Shown here: positions 26,128 to 34,611 of the stretch, in pieces | How positions within the stretch are numbered: position 1 is the first letter of the stretch | Layout of the letters: every line of letters begins with the position of its first letter | Assembly (NCBI GenBank): GCA_902792115.1 | Contig: CADAYJ010000010.1 | Span: forward strand, 42,701-86,095 | DNA from: an uncultured Ruminococcus sp. | Lineage (GTDB): Bacteria; Bacillota; Clostridia; Oscillospirales; Acutalibacteraceae | Direction: 5' to 3' | DNA length: 43,395 bases | Translations under genes and position numbers: made by a program | Notes under the pieces: generated by a model | What the model was told of the DNA's origin: nothing | Databases searched by the model: none | The model's input: only the letters and a program-made list of their open reading frames with translations

Positions 26128-26164
26128 AAAAAACCGCCCCGAAAACCGGGACGGTCGTTTTTTC
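26128..26164. terminator. Terminator downstream of rpsT
   Basis: On the minus strand ACCGTCCCG and CGGGGCGGT form a 9-bp stem (one wobble) around a short T-rich loop, followed by TTTTTTC. It also has a T-run on the plus strand. Partial read-through could feed the AEC and kinase genes. Confidence 0.85.
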
Positions 26165-26175
26165 GCTATTCGCAA

Positions 26176-26436
26176 TTAGCCGGCTGCGTTGAGCTTCTTT
26201 ACAAGAGCAGACTTCTTTCTAGCTGCATTGTTCTTGTGGATAAGACCTTTTGCTGCAGCCTGGTCGATCTTCTTGATCGCAACCTTAACTGCTTCCGACT
26301 TTTCTGCTGCATTGCCATCAACTGCTGCGTTAGCCTTCTTGATCGCTGTCTTGAGGGCAGACTTCGTAGCCTTGTTTCTTGCTGTTTTAGCCGCAATAAC
26401 CTTAACGCGCTTCTTAGCGGATTTAATGTTGGGCAC
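26176..26436 (-). CDS. rpsT: 30S ribosomal protein S20
   Basis: Primary 16S rRNA-binding protein. 86 residues, very rich in Lys and Ala, beginning (M)[20 protein letters not shown] and ending [16 protein letters not shown], the normal S20 pattern. GTG at 26436 is set by an AGGAGG site 7 bp upstream. It has its own promoter (26473-26501) and terminator, and stands between the LytTR regulator gene and the transporter/kinase genes. Confidence 0.96.
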   Translation of the reverse strand: MPNIKSAKKRVKVIAAKTARNKATKSALKTAIKKANAAVDGNAAEKSEAVKVAIKKIDQAAAKGLIHKNNAARKKSALVKKLNAAG

Positions 26437-26472
26437 TGCAAACACCTCCTTTAATAATCTCATTCACTCAAT

Positions 26473-26501
26473 ATGATATCATTAATCGGAGGAAAAATCA
26501 A
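26473..26501 (-). promoter_or_regulatory. Promoter of rpsT
   Basis: On the minus strand TTGATT (26496-26501) and TATCAT (26473-26478) are 17 bp apart, giving a short leader before the AGGAGG site. Confidence 0.7.
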
Positions 26502-26579
26502 GAGCTTTTCGTAATTTATTTATTTTAGGTGCAAATTCTGCAAGGTTTACTATGGTTTTGCCAAAATCTCACAAAAAAA

Positions 26580-27353
26580 TTATACAAATTTAATGCCGTA
26601 TTGTTCGAGCGTTTCCTTGATCTCGGCGTGCTTCGAGCGGCTGAGAGGTATTTCCTCGTAGCACTCCCTGAGCATTATGGAATACGTCTTGCCGAACTCG
26701 TTGCTTTTGACGTAGCGGATCTTTTTGATCGGCACGATAAACGACTGGTGGCAGCGGAAAAAGTTGTGCGGAGAGAGGATCTCCTCAAGCTGCGTGAGGT
26801 TATATTTCGCGACGAAGGATTTTCCGGAGTTTGTGTGGATATACACCTTGCGCGCCTTCTTCTCGATGTAGAGGATGCTCTCGACCTCGATGATGCGGTA
26901 GCCGCCCTCGATGTTGATACCGATCTTCTTGCTCTTTCGCTGAACATTCTTCGCCTCGGAATTCCGGTCGGCGTCAGCACGCAGCTTCTTTTGCGCGCGC
27001 TCAATAGCTCTCTGTATGCGCGCCTCGTTGATCGGCTTCGTCACGAAATCCACCGGCTCGAAGTCGTAGCAGTCGGCGGCGAAATATGCGTGGCCTGTGC
27101 AGAAGATGATTTCGATCTTCGGGTATTTCTTTTTGACGATCGACGCGACGTTCATGCCGTTGTTGTACGGCATCTCGATATCAAGAATGAGAAGCTCCGC
27201 CCCGAGGTCGGGCAGGCGCGACATCAGTTCAGGGCTGTTGTCGATATATTCCGTGACCTCAACGGCGGGAAACTTTTTGAGTATCGCCATCGTCGCGGCA
27301 GCGGACGTGTGGTCGTCGTCCACAACGACTGTCTTTATAGGTTCGGCAGCCAT
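26580..27353 (-). CDS. LytTR-family response regulator (AgrA-like)
   Basis: 257 residues. The receiver domain (about 1-120) has the acidic start VVVDDDH, the phospho-acceptor in LLILDIEMPYNNG and a Lys in DFVTKP. A LytTR DNA-binding domain (about 150-255) contains VESILYIEKKARKVYIHTNS and FFRCHQSFIVPIKKI. Regulators of this type bind direct repeats upstream of their targets. ATG at 27353 is set by AGGAGG 7 bp upstream. The likely partner is the GHKL kinase at 23781, separated from it by rpsT and the AEC gene rather than adjacent as is usual. Confidence 0.93.
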   Translation of the reverse strand: MAAEPIKTVVVDDDHTSAAATMAILKKFPAVEVTEYIDNSPELMSRLPDLGAELLILDIEMPYNNGMNVASIVKKKYPKIEIIFCTGHAYFAADCYDFEPVDFVTKPINEARIQRAIERAQKKLRADADRNSEAKNVQRKSKKIGINIEGGYRIIEVESILYIEKKARKVYIHTNSGKSFVAKYNLTQLEEILSPHNFFRCHQSFIVPIKKIRYVKSNEFGKTYSIMLRECYEEIPLSRSKHAEIKETLEQYGIKFV

Positions 27354-27435
27354 GATAATGCCTCCTTCCGTCAAAGCGGCCGAAGCCGCCGGCAAAAAAA
27401 TACAATTCCCTTTGTATATCTTAACACAGGAAAGA

Positions 27436-27468
27436 GGCGATATAGTTCCTTAAAAGAACTATATCGCC
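27436..27468. promoter_or_regulatory. Perfect 13-bp palindrome upstream of the response regulator gene
   Basis: GGCGATATAGTTC and GAACTATATCGCC are separated by CTTAAAA. There is no T-run on the minus strand after it, which argues against a simple terminator for the upstream membrane-protein gene. It lies about 85 bp before the regulator start and could be an operator or an RNA hairpin. Confidence 0.5.
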
Positions 27469-27482
27469 GAATAAAGCGAACC

Positions 27483-27995
27483 TCATTTTTTCTTGCTCTT
27501 GCGCCGTTTTTTCTTGATAATCTTCCCTTGTCGCCTTATCATCAGCATAATGTCGATAAGACCGACGATCGTGAGCAGCAGAGGAATGCCGACGATGATA
27601 ATTCCGGCGGCGGAGCCGAGCTTGTCGGGCGTCGTGTTCATAACGAAGCAGGCGGCGTAGCCGAGGAGCGGTATCAGCGCCAGAAAATTTCCGACGGCGC
27701 AGACCGGCAGTGAAAAGAGGAGCGTGATTAACTCCAGGAGCGCAAGCGCGGGGCGGCGCTTCTCCATTTCCTCGAAAGACTCGCAAAAGCGCTCCGAGAG
27801 CGCCGACGCGGCGTCGAGAACCAGCTCCGCCGTAAACAGAATGCTGACGATCACAAAAACGATAAATACGTCAAGCCCGCCGCTTTTTATGTATTCGACC
27901 GTGTTGAGGACGGCGTACGTCATCATGACGAGCGCGATGATTATTCCGCCGGCGACGCGCAGCACCTTAACGGCAGTATTAGATTCAAGATCCAT
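27483..27995 (-). CDS. Small integral membrane protein of unknown function
   Basis: 170 residues, not recognised as a known family. Four to five hydrophobic segments (for example VAGGIIIALVMMTYAVL, VFIVFVIVSILFTAELVL, LITLLFSLPVCAVGNFLALI and GIIIVGIPLLLTIVGLIDIM) are followed by a very basic C-terminal tail (RRQGKIIKKKRRKSKKK). That tail should stay in the cytoplasm. The start at 27995 is set by an AAGGAG site 5 bp upstream. It lies just upstream of the two-component regulator on the same strand. Confidence 0.7.
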   Translation of the reverse strand: MDLESNTAVKVLRVAGGIIIALVMMTYAVLNTVEYIKSGGLDVFIVFVIVSILFTAELVLDAASALSERFCESFEEMEKRRPALALLELITLLFSLPVCAVGNFLALIPLLGYAACFVMNTTPDKLGSAAGIIIVGIPLLLTIVGLIDIMLMIRRQGKIIKKKRRKSKKK

Positions 27996-28063
27996 AAGCT
28001 CTCCTTCAATAAAAAATAAGTAAGGCAAGGCGTACGACGTTTTCGTACACCTTGCCGTGACGT

Positions 28064-28540
28064 TCACGCTGTCTGCGCTTTTCTCATCATGATCGTTTCC
28101 TTCGCGGCGCATATCTTGTCCGCCATACAGACGATCCACGCTTCCCTGCTCATCGGCGGTATCGGAACGAGCGGGAACATATGGTGGACGATAATGTCCT
28201 GCTCCTTCTTCGTCAGGGTGAAGTCCTCGCGCGCGTTCCTCAGCGCCGTATACGGGTGAGTAAAGCCGTGGACGTTGTGCCTGCCGTCGGGGTTGTCGTG
28301 CCAGTCGTAGAGAAAATAGTCGTGAAGCAGTGCGCCGCGCACGAGCGAGTCTGTATCCACGCGCAGCTTCATCGCTTTTGCGATGCGTACGCTTTCCTCG
28401 GCAACGGATATGCAGTGAGCATACACGCTCACCGAGCCGTGCTGGATAAATGTCTTCGTCATGCTGTAACGCGATTCAAGCTCCAGCTTGTCGGCTGCTT
28501 CCCTTACAAGCTGCGCGTCAGCGTCATTCTTTCCCATCAT
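28064..28540 (-). CDS. HD-domain phosphohydrolase family protein
   Basis: 158 residues. The HD-domain metal residues are visible: His in YAHCISVAEESV, the His-Asp pair in ALLHDYFLYDWH, a downstream HHMFPLVP and an Asp in CMADK. HD proteins of this size hydrolyse nucleotides or other phosphates; the substrate is not predictable. ATG at 28540 follows a GGGAGG site. A possible minus-strand promoter has TATAAT at 28563-28568. It lies divergent from the small secreted protein gene. Confidence 0.85.
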   Translation of the reverse strand: MMGKNDADAQLVREAADKLELESRYSMTKTFIQHGSVSVYAHCISVAEESVRIAKAMKLRVDTDSLVRGALLHDYFLYDWHDNPDGRHNVHGFTHPYTALRNAREDFTLTKKEQDIIVHHMFPLVPIPPMSREAWIVCMADKICAAKETIMMRKAQTA

Positions 28541-28669
28541 TACCGCCTCCCTTCGTGCTTTGATTATAGTATATCGCAAAACAGTTTAAATTTCAATAAC
28601 AAAAGTAAACTTTTTGTGGCGGCTTCTTTTACGGTTTGTAAAAAAAGGTAAAACATTTATCAAAGTCTA

Positions 28670-28697
28670 TTTACAAGCGGAAAATGTCGTATATAAT
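28670..28697 (+). promoter_or_regulatory. Promoter of the small secreted protein gene
   Basis: TTTACA (28670-28675) and TATAAT (28692-28697), 16-bp spacer, about 45 bp before the start codon. Confidence 0.6.
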
Positions 28698-28742
28698 AGA
28701 ATTTGCGGGGATCACCCGAAGACTCAAAAACGGAGCGTAACA

Positions 28743-29240
28743 ATGATAAACAAAATCATTACTATGATAGCGGCGGCCGCGATGGTCACTGCGGCAGGCG
28801 GCGCTGTATACGCCGACTCGTGCGGTGTTTTCCGGCGCGACAACGACGCCGCGAAGGCTGTCGTAGACAAATACATGGAAGCCGTGATGAAGAGCTACCG
28901 GGGCGACGACGTTTCGTTCCGCGGAATCGTCAAGGAAGGCTGCGATTTCTGGTATTACAACGAATACAACAACGAGCTGATCGGCAGCATAAGCCGCTGC
29001 GCCGGTCTTGCCGACGAGGCGGACTACACCGTTGATTACAGCGGTCTTACGTACTCCGGCAGCAGCTACACCGTCACTGCCGACGTGACGCAGCACATCA
29101 AGTACCGCGGCATGGACGAGCCTATCGACCGCACGACGCGCCACACCTTCACCGTGGCACAGGACGGCTGCGAGATGTACATCGTCTCCGACGACGCAGG
29201 AGGGGCAGGGAATCTGCTCACGATCTCGGATATCCTGTGA
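28743..29240 (+). CDS. Small secreted protein of unknown function
   Basis: 165 residues with a clear signal peptide (MINKIITMIAAAAMVTAAGG, cleavage likely after VYA). The mature part has a helical start (AAKAVVDKYMEAVMKSYRGD), several aromatic residues and a beta-rich second half (YSGLTYSGSSYTVTADVTQH). The pattern recalls extracellular NTF2-like or lumazine-binding-like domains, but I do not recognise a family. Three to four cysteines occur in the mature region. The gene is monocistronic, with its own promoter and a strong terminator at 29315. Confidence 0.75.
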   Translation: MINKIITMIAAAAMVTAAGGAVYADSCGVFRRDNDAAKAVVDKYMEAVMKSYRGDDVSFRGIVKEGCDFWYYNEYNNELIGSISRCAGLADEADYTVDYSGLTYSGSSYTVTADVTQHIKYRGMDEPIDRTTRHTFTVAQDGCEMYIVSDDAGGAGNLLTISDIL

Positions 29241-29314
29241 GCGAATGCGGAGCCGGGCAGGCTTCGGTTAGAAAATGAATATTGATCGGATCTTGAAGAT
29301 TTCCTTAAAATGGA

Positions 29315-29383
29315 CTCCGGCAGGTATCGGCATCGGCGCACAGTGTGCTCCCGACCGATATCTGCCGGAGATCTTTTATTCTT
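29315..29383 (+). terminator. Strong terminator after the small secreted protein gene
   Basis: CTCCGGCAGGTATCGG (29315-29330) pairs with CCGATATCTGCCGGAG (29355-29370), 16 bp with one wobble, then ATCTTTTATTCTTTT. It also lies beyond the stop of the convergent metH gene. Confidence 0.9.
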
Positions 29384-31768
29384 TTAAACAAAGAGCGTTT
29401 CCGCGTAGCGCACCGTTTCCATCGCGTCACGGGCGTATTTGTCGGCGCCGATCATGTCGGCGTATTCCTGAGTCAGGACGGCGCCGCCGACTACGACCTT
29501 CGCCTTGGAGCCGCTTTCACGCAGCAGGCGGATCGTCTCCTGCATTGCCGGAACGGTCGTCGTCATGAGGGCGCTGAGTCCGACGAGCCTGATGTCGTTT
29601 TCAAGGGCGCAGTCGCGTATCGTCTCGGGCGGCACGTCCTTGCCGAGGTCGATCACGTCGTAGCCGTAGTTTGCAAGTAGCACCTTCACAATGTTCTTGC
29701 CGATGTCGTGAATGTCGCCCTTGACGGTCGCGAGGATCACCTTGCCCTTGCTTGCCTTGTTATCCGAGGAGAGCGCCTCGCGCACCGCCTCAAACGCCGC
29801 CTTCGCCGCGTCCGCGCTCATCAGAAGCTGAGGCAGAAATACCGTGTTCTGCTCGAAGCCCTTGCCGACCTTGTCGAGCGCCGGAATGATCTGCTCATTT
29901 ATCACAGTGAGCGGATCGCGCTCGCGCACGAGCGCCGCCGCCGCATTTTTCGCCTGCTCGGAAAGCCCCTTGATGATCGCGCGCGTGAGCGGATCGTCGC
30001 CGGAGGCGGAGTCCTGCGCGCCGCCCGAGGGCTTCGCGGCTGCCGTTCCGACGGTCACGTTCGACGCGAATTCGATGTAGTCGCGGCAGCTTTCGTCCAT
30101 GCCGCGCAGCGCCTTGAAGCAGCGGTACGTCTTCATCATCTCAAACGAGAACGGGTTCATGATCGCGCAGTCGAGACCTGTCTGGAGCGCGAGAGCGTAG
30201 AACGTGGAGGTGATGAAGTCGCGGTTCGGCAGCCCGAACGAGATGTTCGACACGCCGAGGCTTGTGTGTACGCCGAGGCGCGATTCTATCAGCCTTATGC
30301 TTTCAAGCGTGACGTTCGCGCTGTTTGTGTCGCTCGAGATCGTCATAGCGAGCGGATCTACGATTATATCGCAGCGGTCGATGCCGTATTTTTCCGCTTC
30401 CCTTACGATCGTTTCCGCGATCTCGCAGCGCCCCTGCGCCGTTTCGGGTATGCCGTCGGGGCCGATCGTAAGCGCGATAACTGCGCCGCCGTACTTTCTG
30501 ACGAGAGGGAAGATCGCGCTCATGCTCTCCGGCTTGCCGTTTACCGAGTTTACGAGCGGCTTGCCGTTGTACACGCGCATTGCGCTCTCCATCGCCTTCG
30601 GATCGACCGTGTCGAGCTGGAGCGGAAGGTCGCTCACCGCCTGAAGCTCGCTCACGACGCGCACCATCATCGCCTCCTCGTCGATCTCCGGAAGGCCGAC
30701 GTTTACGTCGAGGATATCGGCTCCTGCGTCCTGCTGCGCCACGCCCTCGCCGAGGATATATTCGAGGTCGTTGTTTCTGAGAGCTTCCTTAAAGCGCTTC
30801 TTGCCCGTGGGGTTGATCCTTTCGCCGATAAGCACCGGCGCGCCGCCGATATCTACGGCATGAGTGTACGACGATACGACGGTGAGACGTTTCTTTTCCG
30901 GCAGCGTAAAGGGCATATCCCTCGTTTTCTCGACCGTTCTGCGGATAAACTCCGGCGTCGTGCCGCAGCAGCCGCCGACGATCGTAGCCCCGGCGGCGAC
31001 GATCTCCCTCATAAGCTCGGAGAATTCCTCCGCGTCAACGTCGTAGACCGTTTTTCCGTCCACGCTCTTCGGCAGCCCCGCGTTCGGGTTGACGATCACA
31101 GGAACGCTCGCCCTCTCAACGAGCTTCGGGACGATACCTGCCATCTGGCGCGGACCGAGCGAGCAGTTCATTCCTATCGCGTCGGCGCCCAGCCCCTCAA
31201 GCATCGCCGCCATTGTAGCAGGATCTGCGCCCGTCATCAGCTTTGCGTGCTCGTCGTAAACGCACGTCACGAAGACGGGAAGCGTGCTGTTTTCCTTCGC
31301 CGCAAGCACGGCAGCCTTCGCCTCGTAGGAGTCGTTCATCGTCTCGATGATGATGAGGTCGGCGCCGCAGCGCTGCGCGATACGCACGCTCTGCGCGAAC
31401 ACCTCCACGGCGTCCTCAAAGGCGAGGTCGCCGAGCGGCTTGAGCATTCTCCCGAGCGGCCCCATGTCGAAGGCGACAAACCTATCGCCGCCCGCCTCGC
31501 TGACAGCCTCCTTTGCAAGCCTTACGCCTGCCTCTATGATCTCTTCGAGGTTGCTGAATTTGAGGCTGTTTGCGCCGAAGGTGTTTGTGGAGATGATATC
31601 GCTGCCGCTTTCAAGGTAGCGGCGGTGTATCGAGCGGATAACGTCGGGGTGTTCAATGTTCCAAAGCTCCGGCAGCTCGCCGGGCTTCAGCCCCTCATCC
31701 TGAAGCAGCGTTCCCATACCGCCGTCGAAATACGTTATCGAGGAGTGTATCTTTTGAAGGACGTTCAT
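29384..31768 (-). CDS. metH: Cobalamin-dependent methionine synthase lacking the activation domain
   Basis: Transfers methyl from methyltetrahydrofolate to homocysteine through B12. 794 residues in three parts. The homocysteine methyltransferase domain (about 1-290) has the zinc cysteines in GGCCGTTPEF. The pterin-binding domain (about 300-570) starts IGERINPTGKKRFKEAL. The B12 domains (about 600-794) have the histidine ligand motif GDIHDIGKNIV. The reactivation domain of full-length MetH is absent and is supplied by the separate gene 40 bp upstream. ATG at 31768 is chosen with GAGG upstream. It is the last gene of the metF operon. Confidence 0.96.
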   Translation of the reverse strand: MNVLQKIHSSITYFDGGMGTLLQDEGLKPGELPELWNIEHPDVIRSIHRRYLESGSDIISTNTFGANSLKFSNLEEIIEAGVRLAKEAVSEAGGDRFVAFDMGPLGRMLKPLGDLAFEDAVEVFAQSVRIAQRCGADLIIIETMNDSYEAKAAVLAAKENSTLPVFVTCVYDEHAKLMTGADPATMAAMLEGLGADAIGMNCSLGPRQMAGIVPKLVERASVPVIVNPNAGLPKSVDGKTVYDVDAEEFSELMREIVAAGATIVGGCCGTTPEFIRRTVEKTRDMPFTLPEKKRLTVVSSYTHAVDIGGAPVLIGERINPTGKKRFKEALRNNDLEYILGEGVAQQDAGADILDVNVGLPEIDEEAMMVRVVSELQAVSDLPLQLDTVDPKAMESAMRVYNGKPLVNSVNGKPESMSAIFPLVRKYGGAVIALTIGPDGIPETAQGRCEIAETIVREAEKYGIDRCDIIVDPLAMTISSDTNSANVTLESIRLIESRLGVHTSLGVSNISFGLPNRDFITSTFYALALQTGLDCAIMNPFSFEMMKTYRCFKALRGMDESCRDYIEFASNVTVGTAAAKPSGGAQDSASGDDPLTRAIIKGLSEQAKNAAAALVRERDPLTVINEQIIPALDKVGKGFEQNTVFLPQLLMSADAAKAAFEAVREALSSDNKASKGKVILATVKGDIHDIGKNIVKVLLANYGYDVIDLGKDVPPETIRDCALENDIRLVGLSALMTTTVPAMQETIRLLRESGSKAKVVVGGAVLTQEYADMIGADKYARDAMETVRYAETLFV

Positions 31769-31808
31769 TTTTGCAGACCTCACATTTCATATTTGTTGCC
31801 TTAAATAA

Positions 31809-32492
31809 TTACTTCCCGTCTTCGCGGAAGGCGCACGTTTTGCTGCCGCAGAAGGCGCATTTGCCGGAGCAGGTTTTGTTTTCCGCACCTATCCCGATCA
31901 CCGCCGTGACGGACTTCGTCGGAGTCATGAGAAGGGAGTCGGAGAGCGTGATGCCGAGCCGCCTGTTCATGTCGAGGCAGCGCATAAAGTCGATCTGATG
32001 GGAGAGAGCAAAGTCTCCGTAGCCGGGGCTGAACCGCGAGCAGTGGGGGGATCCCCCGGTAACGCGCTTTTCGGCGGCGTCGCACCAGCTTTCGGCGGCG
32101 GACGAGCCCAGCGCGTCGATCACTACGCTTTTCGCAGGCTTTAAGCGTCCGTATTTCGCAATGAGTCTGTCTGCGCCGATGCCGATCGTTGCAGCGAAGA
32201 GTATCGCAGACGTACAGCCTTCCAGGTGCTTTGCGAGGTTCCTGCTTTCGATCGTTCCGAAGCCGAGGTCAACGCCGCGCTCCGTTATTTCAAGCGGAGC
32301 GTGAGCGAAGCAGCAGACGGGCTTTACAGCCGCGGCAAGCTCGCGCTCGCATTCGGCGATAAGGCGCAGCGTTTCGGCGTCGGGGGAGGCGCCTCTGTAT
32401 CCCATATAGCGCAGTGCCTCGGCGCGTACGGGCGCTGCGTCCTCCGGCGTTCCGGAGATCAGTTTGACGGTAAATGCGTTCACGGCGCTCAC
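31809..32492 (-). CDS. Methionine synthase activation-domain protein (stand-alone)
   Basis: 227 residues related to the AdoMet-binding activation domain of MetH. It has RFSPGYGDFALSHQIDFMRC followed by LGITLSDSLLMTPTKSVTAV, the conserved core of this family. It should reductively remethylate oxidised cob(II)alamin in the truncated MetH encoded next. A cysteine-rich C-terminal tail (CSGKCAFCGSKTC) could bind metal or an Fe-S cluster. The GTG start overlaps the metF stop (GTGA), so translation is coupled. Confidence 0.9.
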   Translation of the reverse strand: MSAVNAFTVKLISGTPEDAAPVRAEALRYMGYRGASPDAETLRLIAECERELAAAVKPVCCFAHAPLEITERGVDLGFGTIESRNLAKHLEGCTSAILFAATIGIGADRLIAKYGRLKPAKSVVIDALGSSAAESWCDAAEKRVTGGSPHCSRFSPGYGDFALSHQIDFMRCLDMNRRLGITLSDSLLMTPTKSVTAVIGIGAENKTCSGKCAFCGSKTCAFREDGK

Positions 32493-33352
32493 CTTATAAT
32501 GTAGGAAATGTTGTCCATGATCGCTTTTGCGACCTCGGGCTTGTTCATCGTGTAGACGTGGACGGAGTTCACGCCGTTTGCGTAGAGGTCGATGATCTGC
32601 GAAACCGCGAACGCGATGCCTGCCTGCTTCATCGCGAGGGGGTTGTCGCCGTAGCGGTCAACGATCCTGATAAAGCGCTGCGGAAGCGCGGAGCCGGAGA
32701 TGTCGCGTATCCTTCTGAGCTGTGCGGCGTTTGTGACAGGCATTACTCCGGCGACGACGGGCACGTTGATGCCTGCCTCGCGGATACGGTAGAGAAAGTT
32801 GTAGAGTATATTGTTGTCGAAGAACATCTGCGTTGTGAGGAACTGGCAGCCCTTGTCTACCTTCTCCCTGAGATGTCGGATATCGTCGAACGACGTTGCG
32901 CTCTCCGGGTGAGATTCCGGGTAACACGCGCCGCCGATGCAGAAATCGCCGCGCTCCTTGATCTCGTCGATCAGTTCGCTCGCGTAATGGAAGCTGCAGC
33001 GGCTCCTGTCGAAGCCCTCGGGGATATCGCCGCGCAGCGCGAGGACATTCTCGATGCCCTTCTCCCTGAGGTTATCGACGACGCTGTCGATCTTTTCCTT
33101 GTCGGAGCTTACGCATGTAAGGTGCGCGAGCGTGGGCACGCCGTACTTGTTCTGGATATTCTCGGCGATGTCTGCCGTAAACTCGGACGTTCCGCCGCCT
33201 GCGCCGTAAGTCACACTCATGAAATCGGGCTTGAGCGCCGCGATCTCCTCTGTCGCCGTTCTGATCGAGGACAGCTTGTCGTCCGTCTTCGGCGGAAAGA
33301 CCTCCATTGAGAGAGTCGGCTTTCCGCTCGTTATGATATCAATGATCTTCAT
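32489..33352 (-). CDS. metF: 5,10-methylenetetrahydrofolate reductase
   Basis: Makes 5-methyltetrahydrofolate, the methyl donor for MetH. 287 residues beginning MKIIDIITSGKPTLSMEVFP, with FMSVTYGAGGGTS, VLALRGDIPEGF and FLTTQMFFDN, all typical of the FAD TIM-barrel reductase. ATG at 33352 has GAGGTG 8 bp upstream. First gene of a three-gene operon whose products act in sequence. Its promoter is close, leaving no room for a riboswitch. Confidence 0.95.
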   Translation of the reverse strand: MKIIDIITSGKPTLSMEVFPPKTDDKLSSIRTATEEIAALKPDFMSVTYGAGGGTSEFTADIAENIQNKYGVPTLAHLTCVSSDKEKIDSVVDNLREKGIENVLALRGDIPEGFDRSRCSFHYASELIDEIKERGDFCIGGACYPESHPESATSFDDIRHLREKVDKGCQFLTTQMFFDNNILYNFLYRIREAGINVPVVAGVMPVTNAAQLRRIRDISGSALPQRFIRIVDRYGDNPLAMKQAGIAFAVSQIIDLYANGVNSVHVYTMNKPEVAKAIMDNISYIIR

Positions 33353-33384
33353 CAAAATTCACCTCGTGTTGGTTGATCTACTTT

Positions 33385-33413
33385 ATCATACCACAACGCC
33401 GGATCTTTTTCAA
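33385..33413 (-). promoter_or_regulatory. Promoter of the metF-metH operon
   Basis: On the minus strand TTGAAA (33408-33413) and TATGAT (33385-33390) with a 17-bp spacer. Only about 25 nt of leader remain before the start codon. Confidence 0.75.
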
Positions 33414-33610
33414 CATTTTTCGGCGGCCAAGAGGACACAGGCAGCCCGGAACAGGATTTTCATTGCTTCGGCAATTATATGATCGTAAAAAATTTTCTTT
33501 CAATTTTTCAGGGAACCTTCCGGCTGCTCCTGCGATCAGGCTTGAATAGTACGGCAGCAGGGGGGAAGAAACCGCACACAAGGTTATGCAGGACTTCATC
33601 GGAAAACTGA

Positions 33611-33639
33611 AATGCGGAAGCACAGCAGGCTCCCGCATT
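33611..33639 (-). terminator. Hairpin after the endonuclease IV gene
   Basis: AATGCGG and CCGCATT arms with a 15-nt loop, followed on the minus strand by TCAGTTTTCC. The rest of 33420-33610 holds no convincing gene, and the small minus-strand frame through it has no coding character. Confidence 0.5.
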
Positions 33640-33648
33640 GACATTTCT

Positions 33649-34488
33649 TTATATTCCGGTGCGTTCCCTCAGCATCGCTATCTCTGCCTTGTACCCGGGA
33701 AGGTCGTTCGGCGTTTCAAGAACGATCGGGAGCTTCGCTATCTCCGGACGGGAGATGAACGCGACGAGCGCGTCGAGACCGATATTGCCCTTTCCGATCA
33801 ACTCATGGCGATCCTTGCGGCTGCCGAGCGTGTTTTTGCTGTCGTTGAGGTGGACGGCGCGCAGGCGGTCGAGACCGATCACCCGGTCGAATTCTGCGAG
33901 AACGCCGTCTGCGTCGTTTACGATGTCATAGCCGCCGTCGAAAATGTGGCACGTGTCGAGGCACACGCCGAGCTTTTCGCTGTGCTCAACGCGGTCGATG
34001 ATCGCCTTCAGCTCCTCGAAGGTGTGCCCGATCTCGCTGCCCTTTCCGGCCATCGTTTCGAGCAGGACGATCGTCCTCTGCTGCGGCGTGATTATCGAAT
34101 TGAGCAGCGAGACAATGTAGTCCGTTCCGATCTCCACACCCTGCTTGACGTGGCTGCCGGGGTGAAAATTGTAGTAAACGCTTCCGATATGCTCCAGCCG
34201 TGCGATGTCGTCGCTCATTATCATCGAGGCAAGCTCTCTGATGTGCTCGTCGGCGGAGCAGGCGTTCAGCGTATACGGCGCGTGCGCGACGATCGCTGAG
34301 CCGCCGTTCTCTGCCCAATACGCATTGAACGCCTCGCAGTCGGCTTCGTCAAGATCCTTGACCTTAAATCCTCGCGGGTTTCGCGTGAAGAACTGGAAGG
34401 TGTTTGCACCGATAGACACGGCCTCCTTCCCCATATTCAGATAGCCCTTTGACGCAGACAAATGACACCCAAGCGTGAGCATATTCAT
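33649..34488 (-). CDS. nfo: Deoxyribonuclease IV (AP endonuclease)
   Basis: Cuts DNA 5' to abasic sites in base-excision repair. 279 residues with the metal-binding motifs of the TIM-barrel family in order: [46 protein letters not shown] and a late ETPND. ATG at 34488 ([18 protein letters not shown]) is preceded by GGGAGGA. It stands alone between a terminator-like hairpin and a palindromic repeat. Confidence 0.95.
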   Translation of the reverse strand: MNMLTLGCHLSASKGYLNMGKEAVSIGANTFQFFTRNPRGFKVKDLDEADCEAFNAYWAENGGSAIVAHAPYTLNACSADEHIRELASMIMSDDIARLEHIGSVYYNFHPGSHVKQGVEIGTDYIVSLLNSIITPQQRTIVLLETMAGKGSEIGHTFEELKAIIDRVEHSEKLGVCLDTCHIFDGGYDIVNDADGVLAEFDRVIGLDRLRAVHLNDSKNTLGSRKDRHELIGKGNIGLDALVAFISRPEIAKLPIVLETPNDLPGYKAEIAMLRERTGI

Positions 34489-34510
34489 TCCTCCCGAGAA
34501 TAAACTAAAT

Positions 34511-34611
34511 TGATAATGCAAAATCTGTGAACTCTTCAAGCCGTTATGCCTTCGGAGCAGAGCGCCTGATCTGAACGGGCGCGAACCAGAAATTCTGCAT
34601 TTTGTATTTAA
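34511..34611. repeat. Degenerate palindromic repeat upstream of nfo
   Basis: Left end GATAATGCAAAATCTG and right end ATTCTGCATTTTGTATTTAA are partly complementary around a GC-rich centre (GCCTTCGGAGCAGAGCGCC). The AATGCAAAAT end is shared with the repeat at 38391. Confidence 0.35.

Noticed and set aside
29708..31804. 698-codon open frame on the plus strand opposite metH
   Set aside because: Arginine- and histidine-rich sequence with no family motifs, fully antisense to an unmistakable metH; typical shadow frame of GC-rich DNA.
33353..33640. SAM, B12 or T-box riboswitch upstream of metF
   Set aside because: The promoter lies about 35-60 bp before the start codon, leaving no room, and no conserved core was seen further upstream.
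33378..33644. 88-codon minus-strand frame between nfo and metF
   Set aside because: It spans the metF promoter and the nfo hairpin and shows no family resemblance; judged non-coding.
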